64,000 nt of DNA from Enterobacteriaceae bacterium RIT691 (GCA_009668205.1 WJYM01000006.1:62001-126000), one strand, 5' to 3'; positions 17,719 through 27,386 are shown, counted from the stretch's first letter. Program-made: numbers and translations. The notes: generated from the sequence alone by a model not told the origin.

Positions 17719-17901
17719 AAGGTCATCCTCTGGTTATGAGCACCTAAAGATATAGTCTGCCCTCAGCAAGTCTGCAATCAGACAAAGTCTCTATTTACAC
17801 TGTAACCGTTCTCAGACAATTCTATTTGTAATAACTTGATACAAGTCACGATTCCATGCATAGTGCGCGCGGAATTTTTTGACACAGATCGGGTTTTTGA
17901 T

Positions 17902-18075
17902 ATGACGCTTTACCAGAAGATGCTGGTGTTCTATGCCATTATGGCCACGGTCTGTGCCCTGACCACCTGGTTTCTGACCCATGATAGCAAGCGAATTCGC
18001 TTTCTTGCTGCGCTGCTGGTTGGCGCAACCTGGCCGATGAGTTTTCCTGTTGCATTAATGTTCTCTTTGTTCTGA
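17902..18075 (+). CDS. ortT: Small membrane toxin OrtT (GhoT/OrtT family)
   Basis: A 57-residue two-helix membrane protein. The motif RIRFLAALLVGATWPMSFPVAL matches the GhoT/OrtT family, whose members damage the inner membrane and lower proton motive force. In E. coli OrtT (YdcX) is an orphan toxin tied to the stringent response and lies between patD/yncL and ydcY, as here. ATG 17902 begins at the family N-terminus (MxLYQKMLVFYAI). No antitoxin gene of the GhoS type is next to it. Confidence 0.88.
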   Translation: MTLYQKMLVFYAIMATVCALTTWFLTHDSKRIRFLAALLVGATWPMSFPVALMFSLF

Positions 18076-18145
18076 TTCGGACACTTGTGCACGCTTCATT
18101 TTAACTGTATAAAAACACAGTTAATCTTAATGAAAGGGAATGACG

Positions 18146-18910
18146 ATGCACAGTCTGTACTCGACGACGGCAGGGGGCGCCGTTCGCTGGTTTGATTATC
18201 CCGGCCAGGGGCTGCCGATAGTGTTCATTCATGGGCTGGGCTGCGCCTCATCCTACGAATATCCCCCTGTGGTCACGCAGGCGACATTCGGCAATCGTCG
18301 AGCCGTGCTTATTGATCTTCCAGGCTTTGGCTATAGCGACAAACCCGCTGACTATGATTACACCACAACTCACCAGGCGGCGGTCGTGGTGGAACTGATC
18401 GAAAAACTGCAGCTGCCGCAGGTTGATCTTTTTGGCCATAGCATGGGGGGAAGCATCGCCATTCAGGTGGCAGAAAGCCTGGGGAAAGGCGTCAGAACGC
18501 TGGCCGTCTCTGAGCCCAATTTTCACTCAGGGGGCGGGTTTTATAGCCGGAAGGTGCTGGAAACCAGTGAGCAAGTGTTTGTCGACACGGTATACCCACG
18601 TCTCGTTGCCCGAGAAACCACCCCCTGGAAAGGCTGCCTGCAAAACGCCGCACCTCATGCCATGTGGCGGGGCGCCAAAAGCCTGGTTGAGGGCGTGACC
18701 CCTTCGTGGATGTGTCGCTTGCAGGCATTAGCCTGTGATAAGGCACTGATTTACGGTGAACACTCTTTACCGGATGACGATGCCTCGCAGCTGTGCGCTG
18801 CTGGCATCCCGCTGCATATCGTGCCACAGGCAGGACACTCCATGTCCTGGGAAAATCCAGCGGCACTGGCGGCGGTGCTGGGTCAGGTATTTGCTCAGAA
18901 GGGCAGCTGA
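18146..18910 (+). CDS. Alpha/beta hydrolase
   Basis: Serine hydrolase of the alpha/beta fold, 254 residues from ATG 18146. The nucleophile elbow is GHSMGG (Ser about 99). HGLG near residue 29 forms the oxyanion-hole region, and the catalytic His is in PQAGHSMSWENP near the C-terminus. There is no signal peptide, so it is likely cytoplasmic. ATG 18146 is at the right distance from AAAGGGA; ATG 18140 is too close. Its end overlaps the convergent aldehyde dehydrogenase gene by 16 bases. Substrate unknown; an ester or C-C bond hydrolase feeding an aldehyde is a guess from the neighbour. Confidence 0.8.
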   Translation: MHSLYSTTAGGAVRWFDYPGQGLPIVFIHGLGCASSYEYPPVVTQATFGNRRAVLIDLPGFGYSDKPADYDYTTTHQAAVVVELIEKLQLPQVDLFGHSMGGSIAIQVAESLGKGVRTLAVSEPNFHSGGGFYSRKVLETSEQVFVDTVYPRLVARETTPWKGCLQNAAPHAMWRGAKSLVEGVTPSWMCRLQALACDKALIYGEHSLPDDDASQLCAAGIPLHIVPQAGHSMSWENPAALAAVLGQVFAQKGS

Positions 18911-20328
18911 CGCGGTGTGGTTTGTAAGGTTATCCAACGTAATTCGGTAAATTCGTGGATCCCGGCACGGCCACCAAAACGCCCGTAGCCGGAGGATTTA
19001 CAGCCACCGAAGGGCATCTGCGCTTCATCATGGACGGTTGGCCCGTTGATGTGGCAAATCCCCGTCTGCAGTCGCTGAGCCAGGTTCCACGCCCGAGCCG
19101 TGTCCTGGCTGTAAATAGCGGAAGAGAGGCCGTATTCGCTTTCGTTGGCAATAGACAGCAGGGCGTCGTCGCCTTTGGCCCGAATAATGGCTTTTACCGG
19201 GCCAAAGGATTCTTCGCTCCAGATGCGCATCTCGCAGGTGACGCCGTCGATAAGGGTGGCTGGCATGCAGGTATTCTCTGCCAGACCGCCGGTGAGGAGC
19301 GTTGCCCCCTTACTTAGCGCATCGGCGATCAGCGCATTACCGCGTTCAACGGTACGCTGATCCACAACCGATCCCAATACGGCCGCAGGCAGGCTTTTGA
19401 CCCGGCTGACCAGGCGGTCAACAAAATCATCCGCAATCGAGCTATCGACAAGGATCCGTTCGGTCGACATACAGATCTGCCCGGCGTTGGCGAATGCGCC
19501 GAACGTGGCACCGGCCGCGGCCTGCTGTGGATCTGCATCATCCAGCACCAGCAGCGGCGCTTTGCCTCCTAACTCCAAAACCACGGGTTTCAGATGACGG
19601 CCGCAGGTCTCTGCGATGATTCGCCCAACCCCGGTCGAACCGGTAAAATTGACCCGCCGGATGGCCGGGTGAGCGATCAGCGCTTCCACCACCTGCGGGG
19701 TATCGGCGACATCACAGGTGAGGTAATTGACCACGCCAGCGGGAAATCCGGCGCTGTCCAGCGCCTGAATAATCAGCCCCTGAGTCGCGGGAGAGAGCTC
19801 TGATCCTTTAAGTATCACGGTATTGCCGCAGGCGAGTGGAGTGGCAATGGCCCGCACGCCGAGGATCACCGGCGCATTCCAGGGCGCCATGCCAAGCACA
19901 ACGCCCGCCCCCTGACGGATCCCCATCGCCAGATTGCCGGGCACGTTAGAAGGGATCACCTGGCCGTCAATTTGGGTGGTAAGCGCGGCGGCTTCGCGCA
20001 GGACTTCAGCCGCCAGATGAACGTTGAAACCGGCCCAGTGCGGCGTCGCGCCCGTTTCTGCCGCCATAAGTGAGACAAACTGTTCCGTGCGTTTTTCCAG
20101 TTCCTCGGCGGCGTTCAGCAACAGACCGCGTCTTACGGCAGGCGTGCTATCGCGCCAGGCCGGGAACGCCCGGGCTGCCGCGTCTGCGGCCCGCTGTGCG
20201 TCACTGACGCTGGCTGAGGCGCAGCGGCTGGCCACACTGCCATCGACAGGGTTGCGACGTTCGAACTGGCGACCGTCTTCGGTCTGCACGTTTTTTCCTT
20301 CAATAAACAAAGTACAAAGGGCAGTCAT
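18895..20328 (-). CDS. NAD(P)-dependent aldehyde dehydrogenase (aromatic-aldehyde type)
   Basis: Aldehyde dehydrogenase superfamily, 477 residues. Catalytic C286 (NAGQICMSTER), general base E252 (ELGGKAP) and N151 (APWNAPV) are present, as is the cofactor site FTGSTGVGR. Overall pattern (PWNAPVILGVRAIATPLACGN, HDEAQMPFGGCKSSGYGRFGG) resembles salicylaldehyde/vanillin/benzaldehyde dehydrogenases. The exact substrate cannot be read from sequence. Together with the hydrolase and srfABC it occupies the interval between ortT and ydcY, which are adjacent in K-12. Confidence 0.85.
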   Translation of the reverse strand: MTALCTLFIEGKNVQTEDGRQFERRNPVDGSVASRCASASVSDAQRAADAAARAFPAWRDSTPAVRRGLLLNAAEELEKRTEQFVSLMAAETGATPHWAGFNVHLAAEVLREAAALTTQIDGQVIPSNVPGNLAMGIRQGAGVVLGMAPWNAPVILGVRAIATPLACGNTVILKGSELSPATQGLIIQALDSAGFPAGVVNYLTCDVADTPQVVEALIAHPAIRRVNFTGSTGVGRIIAETCGRHLKPVVLELGGKAPLLVLDDADPQQAAAGATFGAFANAGQICMSTERILVDSSIADDFVDRLVSRVKSLPAAVLGSVVDQRTVERGNALIADALSKGATLLTGGLAENTCMPATLIDGVTCEMRIWSEESFGPVKAIIRAKGDDALLSIANESEYGLSSAIYSQDTARAWNLAQRLQTGICHINGPTVHDEAQMPFGGCKSSGYGRFGGRAGIHEFTELRWITLQTTPRQLPF

Positions 20329-20458
20329 ACATACCTCATTGTTCTGGTTGACGAAAAGAGTGTAGAGAGCGCGGCGGGGAAGGCCACTGGCGGGTCGTTA
20401 ATCGCACGCTTTTTTTCAGCCTTTCAACCCGGCTCACATCCTTATGAGCCGGAAAGGA

Positions 20459-22600
20459 TCACAGCAGTGTCGAAAGCTGATGACGCGCCTCGGCCGTAAC
20501 ATCGAGCGGGTGACAATAGTCAGGGGCTTCGGTGGCCCGGGTGAATAGCGCAACCAACCAATCATAGACGTAACGGGTTGCGGCATGGGACGGTTTATCA
20601 CCGAGCTGCGTCAGGCGTTCGGCATGGCTGGCAGCAGGCGCAAACAGGGTGCTGTTTTTGGCAATCCGGCTGGCAGGGCGAGCTTCTACGGGCATCTCGG
20701 CATAACCGAACCAGGCCAGATAGTTGCTGATCACTGCGCGCAGCCGCGCCGCACTGGCCCGTTCGTCCGGGCTAACCTGCTGGAGTTGTTCAGGCAGTTT
20801 CAGACGGTAGCTGGTCAGCACCAGAATGTCTGCCAGCTGTTGCAGGGTGGCAGAGGCCACGTCAAAACGTTGCGCATTGGCTTCGCTGCGACTCCATTGG
20901 CGCAAATAGTTTATCCACATGGCGTGCGCCTGGGCACCGCGGTCCTGACTGGCGATTCGGTTCTGTTGTTGCTCATCCGCGAGCGCAAAAAGATCCACAC
21001 TTTCACTGAACAGCCCGCTGACTTTTTCTTCCCGCTGCTGCTGAACCTGGCTCAGCTGTTCAAAACAGGTCAGCGGAGGCAATAACCCTTCCAGCAGCTC
21101 GCCGAGAATCGCCGCACGCCCTTGCAGTTCGCGCACCACGCCTTCAGCCTGGCGACGGACAGTGGCTGGATCCTGAGGGCTTACATTGCTCCAGCCCGCC
21201 ATGACTTGCCGCAGCCGGGCATGCTGACGTTCAGATAAGCGTTGCAAACGCGCCGCCCTCAGCGAGGGCACCGTGGCCTGGGAAAGCCACTCAATCAGAC
21301 GCTGAAGGCTGCTGGTATCCAGTGCCTGCAGTGTACCCCAGCGCTGGCCAGGTTTATCAATCAACTGTTGGACGGCTTCATCAAGATTCACTTTATTGAT
21401 GAAGCGATCGTCCTGCGGGGTGATGGCCCAGACCAGGCCTGGCAGGGCACCGTCATGCTGCGGCTGCGTGTCGCTCACCCATTTCATCAACGTCCGGGCG
21501 CTGGCGGGGATCTGCGCCCGGTTAGCGGCAGCATTGCAGATAAGCAGCAGGTCAGGCTGATGCTGTTGGCGATAGCTGTCCAGCAGCCAGCGGCATTTAC
21601 TGCGCCAGATCTCTTCGCCTTGTCCGCTGGCAGGCAGAGGGAGATCAAGGATATCGACGTTATCCAGCACGCCGTTCTCGGTAGGAAGCACCAGTTCGAC
21701 GGTCAGTAAACCGAGCGCACTCAGCGGCAGGCTGACGGCATTCTCCAGCTCACCATTGACGACAGGATGCACGACGGTTTCCCCTTCGGGCTCACACTCC
21801 GGGGTGAGGAAACCTTCTGCAGGCAGCGTGAAGCTGTCAATCAACAGGCTGAGCGGGGCGGCGACCTCGCGGGTTGTGCCACACTGTTGCAGCACCTGAG
21901 CCAGATTCAGCCACGCTTTGGTCAGCTCCTGTTGTTCTCCCCACAGCAGCGCCCAGGCATTGGCGCGAGCACCCAATTCGAGGCGCGGGACCAGCTGGAT
22001 AAATTGCTGCCAAAGGCGGTCATCGATGCCCTGCTGAGGCGCAGGCGTCATTTCACGCCAGTAGCGCGCCACGGTCGCGACATCTTCCTCACTGACCCCT
22101 GGCGCTGGCTGGCTCTGGCGCAGGGCGTGCCAGGCACGCAGTCGGGCGCTGACCACGGCGTTGCTGACCTGATGAACGCCGGGCTGCTGCTGTGCGTGGG
22201 CCATAAACACCTGCACCAACTCTGCCTCACGCATGATGCGCAGACGAAGCGGGAACGCGTCATCCGCAACGGCAGCGGTATGACTAAAGCGCAGGGCCAT
22301 TCGCGTCAGGCTGTGACCCGGATTGAGGTGGCTGAAATAATCCAGCGTTTTGCCACCGGTATTCACCAGCAGCCGTCCGTTGCCACTGCTGCACAATGCG
22401 CTGAGCAGGTGGGCTTTTGCGGCCTGAGAATGGCCATACAGGGCGACGGTGATCGGCGCAGTCTCGGCGGCAGCGAGCGTCGTTTCCTCCGCTTTGAGGA
22501 TCTGTAAGCGGGTGAGCAGAGCGTCGGCATCAGTGTCAAACAGAGGGGACACCTGACGAGTGGCACGCGCCCAGTCGATGATGGTTTGCAGTTGGCTCAT
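20459..22600 (-). CDS. srfC: SrfC family protein, putative virulence factor
   Basis: Third gene of srfABC, 713 residues, a predicted soluble protein named after the SsrB-regulated Salmonella gene. ALYGHSQAAKAHLLSAL (about 53-69) has the shape of a P-loop but lacks the Gly-Lys-Ser/Thr core. DILDLPLP (about residue 316) and WAITPQDDR could stand for degenerate G3 and G4 motifs of a dynamin-like GTPase. Long helical stretches with many Gln follow (LQHARLRQVMAGW onwards). ATG 22600 overlaps the srfB stop by four bases. Biochemical role unknown. Confidence 0.8.
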   Translation of the reverse strand: MSQLQTIIDWARATRQVSPLFDTDADALLTRLQILKAEETTLAAAETAPITVALYGHSQAAKAHLLSALCSSGNGRLLVNTGGKTLDYFSHLNPGHSLTRMALRFSHTAAVADDAFPLRLRIMREAELVQVFMAHAQQQPGVHQVSNAVVSARLRAWHALRQSQPAPGVSEEDVATVARYWREMTPAPQQGIDDRLWQQFIQLVPRLELGARANAWALLWGEQQELTKAWLNLAQVLQQCGTTREVAAPLSLLIDSFTLPAEGFLTPECEPEGETVVHPVVNGELENAVSLPLSALGLLTVELVLPTENGVLDNVDILDLPLPASGQGEEIWRSKCRWLLDSYRQQHQPDLLLICNAAANRAQIPASARTLMKWVSDTQPQHDGALPGLVWAITPQDDRFINKVNLDEAVQQLIDKPGQRWGTLQALDTSSLQRLIEWLSQATVPSLRAARLQRLSERQHARLRQVMAGWSNVSPQDPATVRRQAEGVVRELQGRAAILGELLEGLLPPLTCFEQLSQVQQQREEKVSGLFSESVDLFALADEQQQNRIASQDRGAQAHAMWINYLRQWSRSEANAQRFDVASATLQQLADILVLTSYRLKLPEQLQQVSPDERASAARLRAVISNYLAWFGYAEMPVEARPASRIAKNSTLFAPAASHAERLTQLGDKPSHAATRYVYDWLVALFTRATEAPDYCHPLDVTAEARHQLSTLL

Positions 22601-25581
22601 TTCAGGTACACGCTCCCGCTATCAATCCAGTAATGGCTGCCGCTGTGGCGGCGGTCGGCCAGAGTGTTCAGCTTCAGGGTCAGCGCTTCCGGGGGCACCG
22701 GAGTGCCATCGGTAAGCCAGGCATCGGCCAATATGAAGGCTTCAGGACCTTCGCTCCGACTGCCGCCTTTGAGCTGCAACCGCACCTGCAGCACGCCATC
22801 CCCGGCAATCGCTTTCGCCACCTCCGGCGAGTTAATACTGAGGGTATAGAGCGGCGTGGCAGGCCAGCGCGCATTTGCTAACTGACGAAAGCCCAGGGTG
22901 ACGTTCCCGCGTAGCGGGAAATGCAGGCGGGTATCCAGTTTCATGCCCGGTTTATCAAGGTCCAGATCGGCGTACCAGATATTCTCATCGCGCAAGGTAT
23001 TCACGGTGTTATCCAGAACCCCCAGATAGCGCACGGTAGAATAAGCCCCAATATCCGCGGCCTTGAAGTTAAAGCGCGGCAGACGCAAATCGAGCGCCAG
23101 GCTGCACAGCATCGCCCCAACGGCGGCGGTCGATTTCGGGTTACCAATGCGCCCCTGCTGGCTGAACGGATACCATTCGTGCACGTGATAGCTGTCCATC
23201 CACACCATCCGGTTGACCGGGACCGGCTGCAGATAGCGGATCAGGGCCTGCACGCCAGGCAAACAGCCTGGGCGTCCCGTCACCAGCAGGACATCACAGC
23301 TATAGTGAGAAATCGCTTCGCAGACGGCGTGCAGCGGGGCGGCAATGGTAAATTCGCCTGCCAGCATCGCGGCATGCAAATCGCGATAGCTCACCTGCAG
23401 CGGTGTCGCCAGCAAATCAAACGGCTCAGCCCCCGCCGGAAGCGCATGGCTGATGGCCTGCCCGACGTAATTCATCACGTTACGCGTCGGCAGCTGTGGC
23501 AGCAGTTCGCCGAAGGTGGCGTGCAGACCGGCCAGCGGGTCGTCTTTATCACTGGTCTCCCAGCCGCCTAAAATCGCATGGCCAATGGGCATAAACAGCT
23601 GCAGGGTCGTTTGCTGACGCAGCACGGCCTGAGTATCGATACGACCGGAGTCGCCAAACAGGGTCGCCATCAGCGCCGGGGCATCGGCGATGCCGGCCTT
23701 TTGCAACTGGGTTTGCAACGCGGGCAGCACACAGCGCTGAATAATATCGAGGAGAATATCGTCGCCCGCGATTTTAAACCCTTCACGGAACAGCAGCTGT
23801 GGCGTGATTTTGACATTGCTGCCGGTGCCGTCATCAAGATGATAATGGGTGATCGCCATGTCTGTGGTGCCGCCGCCTAAATCAACGGTGGCCACGCGCA
23901 GTGAACGCCCAGCACGGGCACCGGGCTCTAAAAGTCGGTCCGGGCGCGAGAGGGCGGCGAAAAAGGCTTCCGTTTGCCCACCGAAATGTGACATTGCTTC
24001 GTTATACAGCCACACCAGCTGTCCGCAGCTGGCTTCGTCCCATTCCATGTGAATGTTCGGCACCGGAACGACGCTTCGGTCCTGCTGTTTCGGCGTGGCA
24101 AAATCGTCGTCCTGCGGGTGCCAGCCAAGGGCTTTCCAGACCAGTGCAATCGCTTCAAACATGCGGCGACGGAAGATTTCACGCTCCTGCTTCGGCATGG
24201 CGGAGGGCAGCGTCAGGATCAGGGTACGCAGTTGGCGAGGCGAAGAGGGAAAGCCCAACCGCTGCCGGGTAGCGACGCTGTTAATCTGCCCCAGCGCCTG
24301 GGACAGAATTTCGCACAGCATATGGGTCATCAGCGTGCTGCGGCTGTACTGTGGGGAAAACACCGGCATCCGCTCTTCCGGCGGCAGGGTGAACAGCGGT
24401 TGCCCGTCATCATTCATCAGATACGCCAGCGGGAACGCCGCGGCCAGCGGTTCACGCTGAGTTCGGCTGTTGATCTGGCTAAAGCGCCAGTCCTGCACCG
24501 TCGGGGTTTCATCCCACAGATAGCGGCGTGGACTGGAAATGCCACTATTACCTTCCGTGCCAAGGCGCTGCATCGCGAGTTTGCGGGCTTCATCACCGAC
24601 GCGCACCATCGATGGCCAAACGAAGGCGTCTTCGCGACCGCTTTCAACGGAGAAATGCTGCTTGCCAAAACGCGCCTCGGAAAACTCCAGACGGCTGGTG
24701 AACAGTGGGGCATTCAGGAACTGGGGTTCACTCAGCGAGCGTACCTGCAGCTCGGCCGTCTGACGCAGACCGTCATTGGCATCGCCGTGATCTTCAATAA
24801 TCACCCCGCAGGTGTGGCTGTTGCCGACATCGAGGATCAGATCAACAGGAATGGCTGGAGTGCTGACGGTGGCGGTCACGATTTTGACCTCCGGCACGTT
24901 GAGCTGTTCGCCCAACAGCGTCAGTAAATTCAGCCAGTGCCCCTGATATTCAAAGCTGCGCATCGCCTGCGCCACATCGCGTTCACTGCGGCTCTCATCA
25001 CTGCTGGCGTACTGGCTAAACACTTCGCGCAGCCAGCCGTCGATCCACGTTTGATCAAGAAAATCCGCCACTTCGTCATCGCGCCAGGCCAGCGCAAAGC
25101 GGGTACCGTTCAGCAGGTCATTGCCAGTGGGGGCAAGCGCTGACGGGGCGTCGTCGCGAATTTGGCTGTCGAGCGCCAGCGTCACCCGATGCGTATTGCC
25201 GCTGCTGTCGGGGTGCTGAAGCCGACGAATTTGCACCCGCGCCCAGTTATCCGGGCCTTCAACGAAGGTGCGAGGGGGATTGAACCGCAAAAATGGCAGC
25301 GGCAGCCAAACGCCATCCAGCACGGCAAGCGACTGCTCCAGCGTCAGCGTACTTTCCGGCTTAACCACTTCGGGCTGCTGGCCTTCCTGCGCCGGGAGGG
25401 TATAGCGGCTATTGACGATGTCGTAATTCAGACGCAGCAGTGGGCCATTGGCGGTTTTTCGCACGAAGCGCCCGACGCTAAGCGCGTCCTGCGGTGTCAG
25501 GCCAAAGTCCAGGAACTGAACGCCGCTGTTGGCCATCAGCGTCACACTCTGTTGGTATTCACAAAGAGTCACCAGCATCAT
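22597..25581 (-). CDS. srfB: SrfB family protein, actin/Hsp70-fold ATPase
   Basis: Second gene of srfABC, about 994 residues. Three motifs of the actin/Hsp70/FtsA ATPase fold are visible: phosphate-1 at ILDVGNSHTCGVI (about 250-262), phosphate-2 at VATVDLGGGTTDMAIT (about 564-579) and an adenosine-type motif LLVTGRPGCLPGVQAL (about 766-781). An N-terminal region of 240 residues of unknown fold precedes them. The ATG at 25581 overlaps the srfA stop by one base (TGATG); a TTG at 25584 and an ATG at 25578 are alternatives. Large, probably cytoplasmic. Function unknown. Confidence 0.85.
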   Translation of the reverse strand: MMLVTLCEYQQSVTLMANSGVQFLDFGLTPQDALSVGRFVRKTANGPLLRLNYDIVNSRYTLPAQEGQQPEVVKPESTLTLEQSLAVLDGVWLPLPFLRFNPPRTFVEGPDNWARVQIRRLQHPDSSGNTHRVTLALDSQIRDDAPSALAPTGNDLLNGTRFALAWRDDEVADFLDQTWIDGWLREVFSQYASSDESRSERDVAQAMRSFEYQGHWLNLLTLLGEQLNVPEVKIVTATVSTPAIPVDLILDVGNSHTCGVIIEDHGDANDGLRQTAELQVRSLSEPQFLNAPLFTSRLEFSEARFGKQHFSVESGREDAFVWPSMVRVGDEARKLAMQRLGTEGNSGISSPRRYLWDETPTVQDWRFSQINSRTQREPLAAAFPLAYLMNDDGQPLFTLPPEERMPVFSPQYSRSTLMTHMLCEILSQALGQINSVATRQRLGFPSSPRQLRTLILTLPSAMPKQEREIFRRRMFEAIALVWKALGWHPQDDDFATPKQQDRSVVPVPNIHMEWDEASCGQLVWLYNEAMSHFGGQTEAFFAALSRPDRLLEPGARAGRSLRVATVDLGGGTTDMAITHYHLDDGTGSNVKITPQLLFREGFKIAGDDILLDIIQRCVLPALQTQLQKAGIADAPALMATLFGDSGRIDTQAVLRQQTTLQLFMPIGHAILGGWETSDKDDPLAGLHATFGELLPQLPTRNVMNYVGQAISHALPAGAEPFDLLATPLQVSYRDLHAAMLAGEFTIAAPLHAVCEAISHYSCDVLLVTGRPGCLPGVQALIRYLQPVPVNRMVWMDSYHVHEWYPFSQQGRIGNPKSTAAVGAMLCSLALDLRLPRFNFKAADIGAYSTVRYLGVLDNTVNTLRDENIWYADLDLDKPGMKLDTRLHFPLRGNVTLGFRQLANARWPATPLYTLSINSPEVAKAIAGDGVLQVRLQLKGGSRSEGPEAFILADAWLTDGTPVPPEALTLKLNTLADRRHSGSHYWIDSGSVYLK

Positions 25582-26930
25582 CAAGCTCCCACTTTACGGA
25601 ATGTTAACGGCACGACGGTGTTCGCGTCGTAACGACCCATGCATTCAGCTATGTCGCTGTTGCCGGCTTTACAGGAGATTTCCGGCATCGGGTAGCGCGA
25701 GCCGTCGTTACAGCGGGCGTTGCCGCGGCTTTTGATCAGCAGTTCACCGTTCTGGTGCAGGCCGGAGAAGATTTCCGCTTTGCAGACGACGTTAGCGCCG
25801 TGTACCAGACGCACGCTGCCTTTATTATTCTGGATTTGGTAGCGCAGCGAGGGCGCCTTGCCGCTGACCGGGTCTTTGACGTCAATCAGCACCCGCCAAT
25901 TGCCGTTCAGGAATTTTGTGGTTCCGGCGCGCAGCTGATCGGCTTCCATCACCAGCGCATCTTTCGGAATGGCCGCGATGATCACCGGTTTCGTTTCGGC
26001 TGATGTGGCTTCTTTCAACGGCTCAGTCACGCTTGCCAGATGCAGCGGCAGGGAAGCATTCAGTTCTGGCAGTGGCGGGGTCAGCGTTTTTTCCACGGCG
26101 GCGGGGGCATCAACGTGAGCGATAACCGGTGCGGCTGATGGGGTCTGGCGGGGCCAGAGCAGCGGCGTGGCAATGGCGGCAACGATAATGGCGGCGACAG
26201 GCAAACTCCAGAGCGGGATCCGGCGGCCTTTTTTCTCGCCCGCGGGCAGAGTGGTTTGGTTCACTGCCACCACCGGTTCAACCGGCAGTTCAGGTTCAGC
26301 GTCTGGCTCTGGTTCGTTGGCGGGTTCAGCGGCAACGATGACGTTGAGCGGGCGGGCGATCAGCGGTTCATCAGCATGAGCTAAAATAATCTTCGCCGTT
26401 TCGGCTTGCGTCAGTTCTTCTTCTGGCATGGGCTCAATGGCAGGTGCCGTTGTGGTTTGCAGGCAACCAAACAGCTCATCACGCGCGCTTTCGTTAAGAT
26501 TAACGAAGCCCCAGAAGGTCATAACCGGTTGCCCGTCCACCAGGAAGATGTGGTTTTCTCCCGGGAACTGCATCGCTTTTTCCAGCAGGGCACCAAACAG
26601 CTGCTGGGCGGTCTTTTCTGACTGCTGACATTTACGCGCCAGTGCCAGCGCGTTGTCGGCCAGGGTCTCTAACTGATGCAGGGCGTGATAACGCTGCTCG
26701 TCGTCCGCCGCTTTCCACGAGATAACCTCGCCTTCAACCGGGGAGTACCAGTCCACGCGGTCGCCTTCATCGTTGACCTGTGGGATCGCCAGACATTCGA
26801 CCAAAGCCTGCTGTTTGCGCAGACGCAGCGTTTCTCTGATTTGTAATGCGGAGGCAAATACGGCCTGGCCGCCACCGCCTACGGACTGGAAATCATCCAG
26901 ACTACCGCTGCGTAAAAGGGTTTTTGCCAC
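25581..26930 (-). CDS. srfA: SrfA family single-pass membrane protein
   Basis: First gene of srfABC, 449 residues from GTG 26930 (GGGAAA upstream). The cytoplasmic N-terminal domain (about 1-160, with PVEGEVISWKAADDEQRYHA) is followed by an acidic Pro/Glu-rich linker. After KKGRR comes one membrane helix (about 238-259, IPLWSLPVAAIIVAAIATPL), then a Pro/Ala-rich spacer and a C-terminal domain (about 325-449) with four or five Cys, predicted periplasmic. It would anchor the SrfB/SrfC pair at the inner membrane. The name comes from the Salmonella SsrAB-activated gene; no activity is established from sequence. Confidence 0.83.
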   Translation of the reverse strand: MAKTLLRSGSLDDFQSVGGGGQAVFASALQIRETLRLRKQQALVECLAIPQVNDEGDRVDWYSPVEGEVISWKAADDEQRYHALHQLETLADNALALARKCQQSEKTAQQLFGALLEKAMQFPGENHIFLVDGQPVMTFWGFVNLNESARDELFGCLQTTTAPAIEPMPEEELTQAETAKIILAHADEPLIARPLNVIVAAEPANEPEPDAEPELPVEPVVAVNQTTLPAGEKKGRRIPLWSLPVAAIIVAAIATPLLWPRQTPSAAPVIAHVDAPAAVEKTLTPPLPELNASLPLHLASVTEPLKEATSAETKPVIIAAIPKDALVMEADQLRAGTTKFLNGNWRVLIDVKDPVSGKAPSLRYQIQNNKGSVRLVHGANVVCKAEIFSGLHQNGELLIKSRGNARCNDGSRYPMPEISCKAGNSDIAECMGRYDANTVVPLTFRKVGA

Positions 26931-27386
26931 GTTGTTTTCCCATCGACTTTTTCACGTGTCTACTCTAAGAGAGTTGCCGGGAAACTAAACGGCAGAAGAC
27001 AGGGTAAAAATGGCAAATCCTCGGGGCATTGAAGGGCGGGATTTCGCTTGCTTTCCTGCTGACTTAAAGCAAACCAGGCTCAGTTTAAACAAAGAAAAGC
27101 GGCTCTGCAGGGCATTCAGAGATGAGGTTTTTAAAATTAACCTTTTAAATAATTAACATGGTGTTAACAACGGGGTTGCGCTACTCTGCCTGCATAACAA
27201 CGAAGATGTTTACCCATCAAGCCAACACAGGATGCATTCAATGTCGTCCGCATGAATGCAGCAACTCGCCACTGGTTCTCCTCAGTGGCTTTTTTTTGCC
27301 TGTCGCCGGAAAATTTCAGCTCATGCGCGTAAAAAGTGGCACAATTGTCTCCTGTGTTTTGTGTTTAGTCACTGAGGAGAAAATCA
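26931..27386. promoter_or_regulatory. Intergenic region between srfA and ydcY
   Basis: A 456-base gap between divergent genes. 26931-27150 should contain the srfABC promoter. 27190-27297 contains two strong hairpins and a terminator (listed separately). 27298-27386 precedes ydcY and holds its promoter and the GAGGAG ribosome binding site. An 83-codon frame crossing 27158-27409 runs through the hairpins and looks non-coding. Confidence 0.5.
27190..27297 (+). ncRNA. Candidate small RNA with intrinsic terminator
   Basis: TGCATTCA (27233-27240) pairs with TGAATGCA (27253-27260). This is followed by a classic terminator: GCCACTG (27268-27274), eight-base loop, CAGTGGC (27283-27289) and eight T. 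No reading frame upstream on the plus strand needs this terminator; the nearest plus-strand gene, about 8.4 kb upstream, is the hydrolase. The most economical reading is a short independent RNA of about 100 bases. The 5' end is a guess. TACTCT at 27182-27187 is a possible -10 element. Confidence 0.4.

Noticed and set aside
17902..18075. Type V toxin-antitoxin pair (GhoST)
   Set aside because: No GhoS-like gene is adjacent; yncL and the lipoprotein do not resemble it, so the toxin is the orphan OrtT type.
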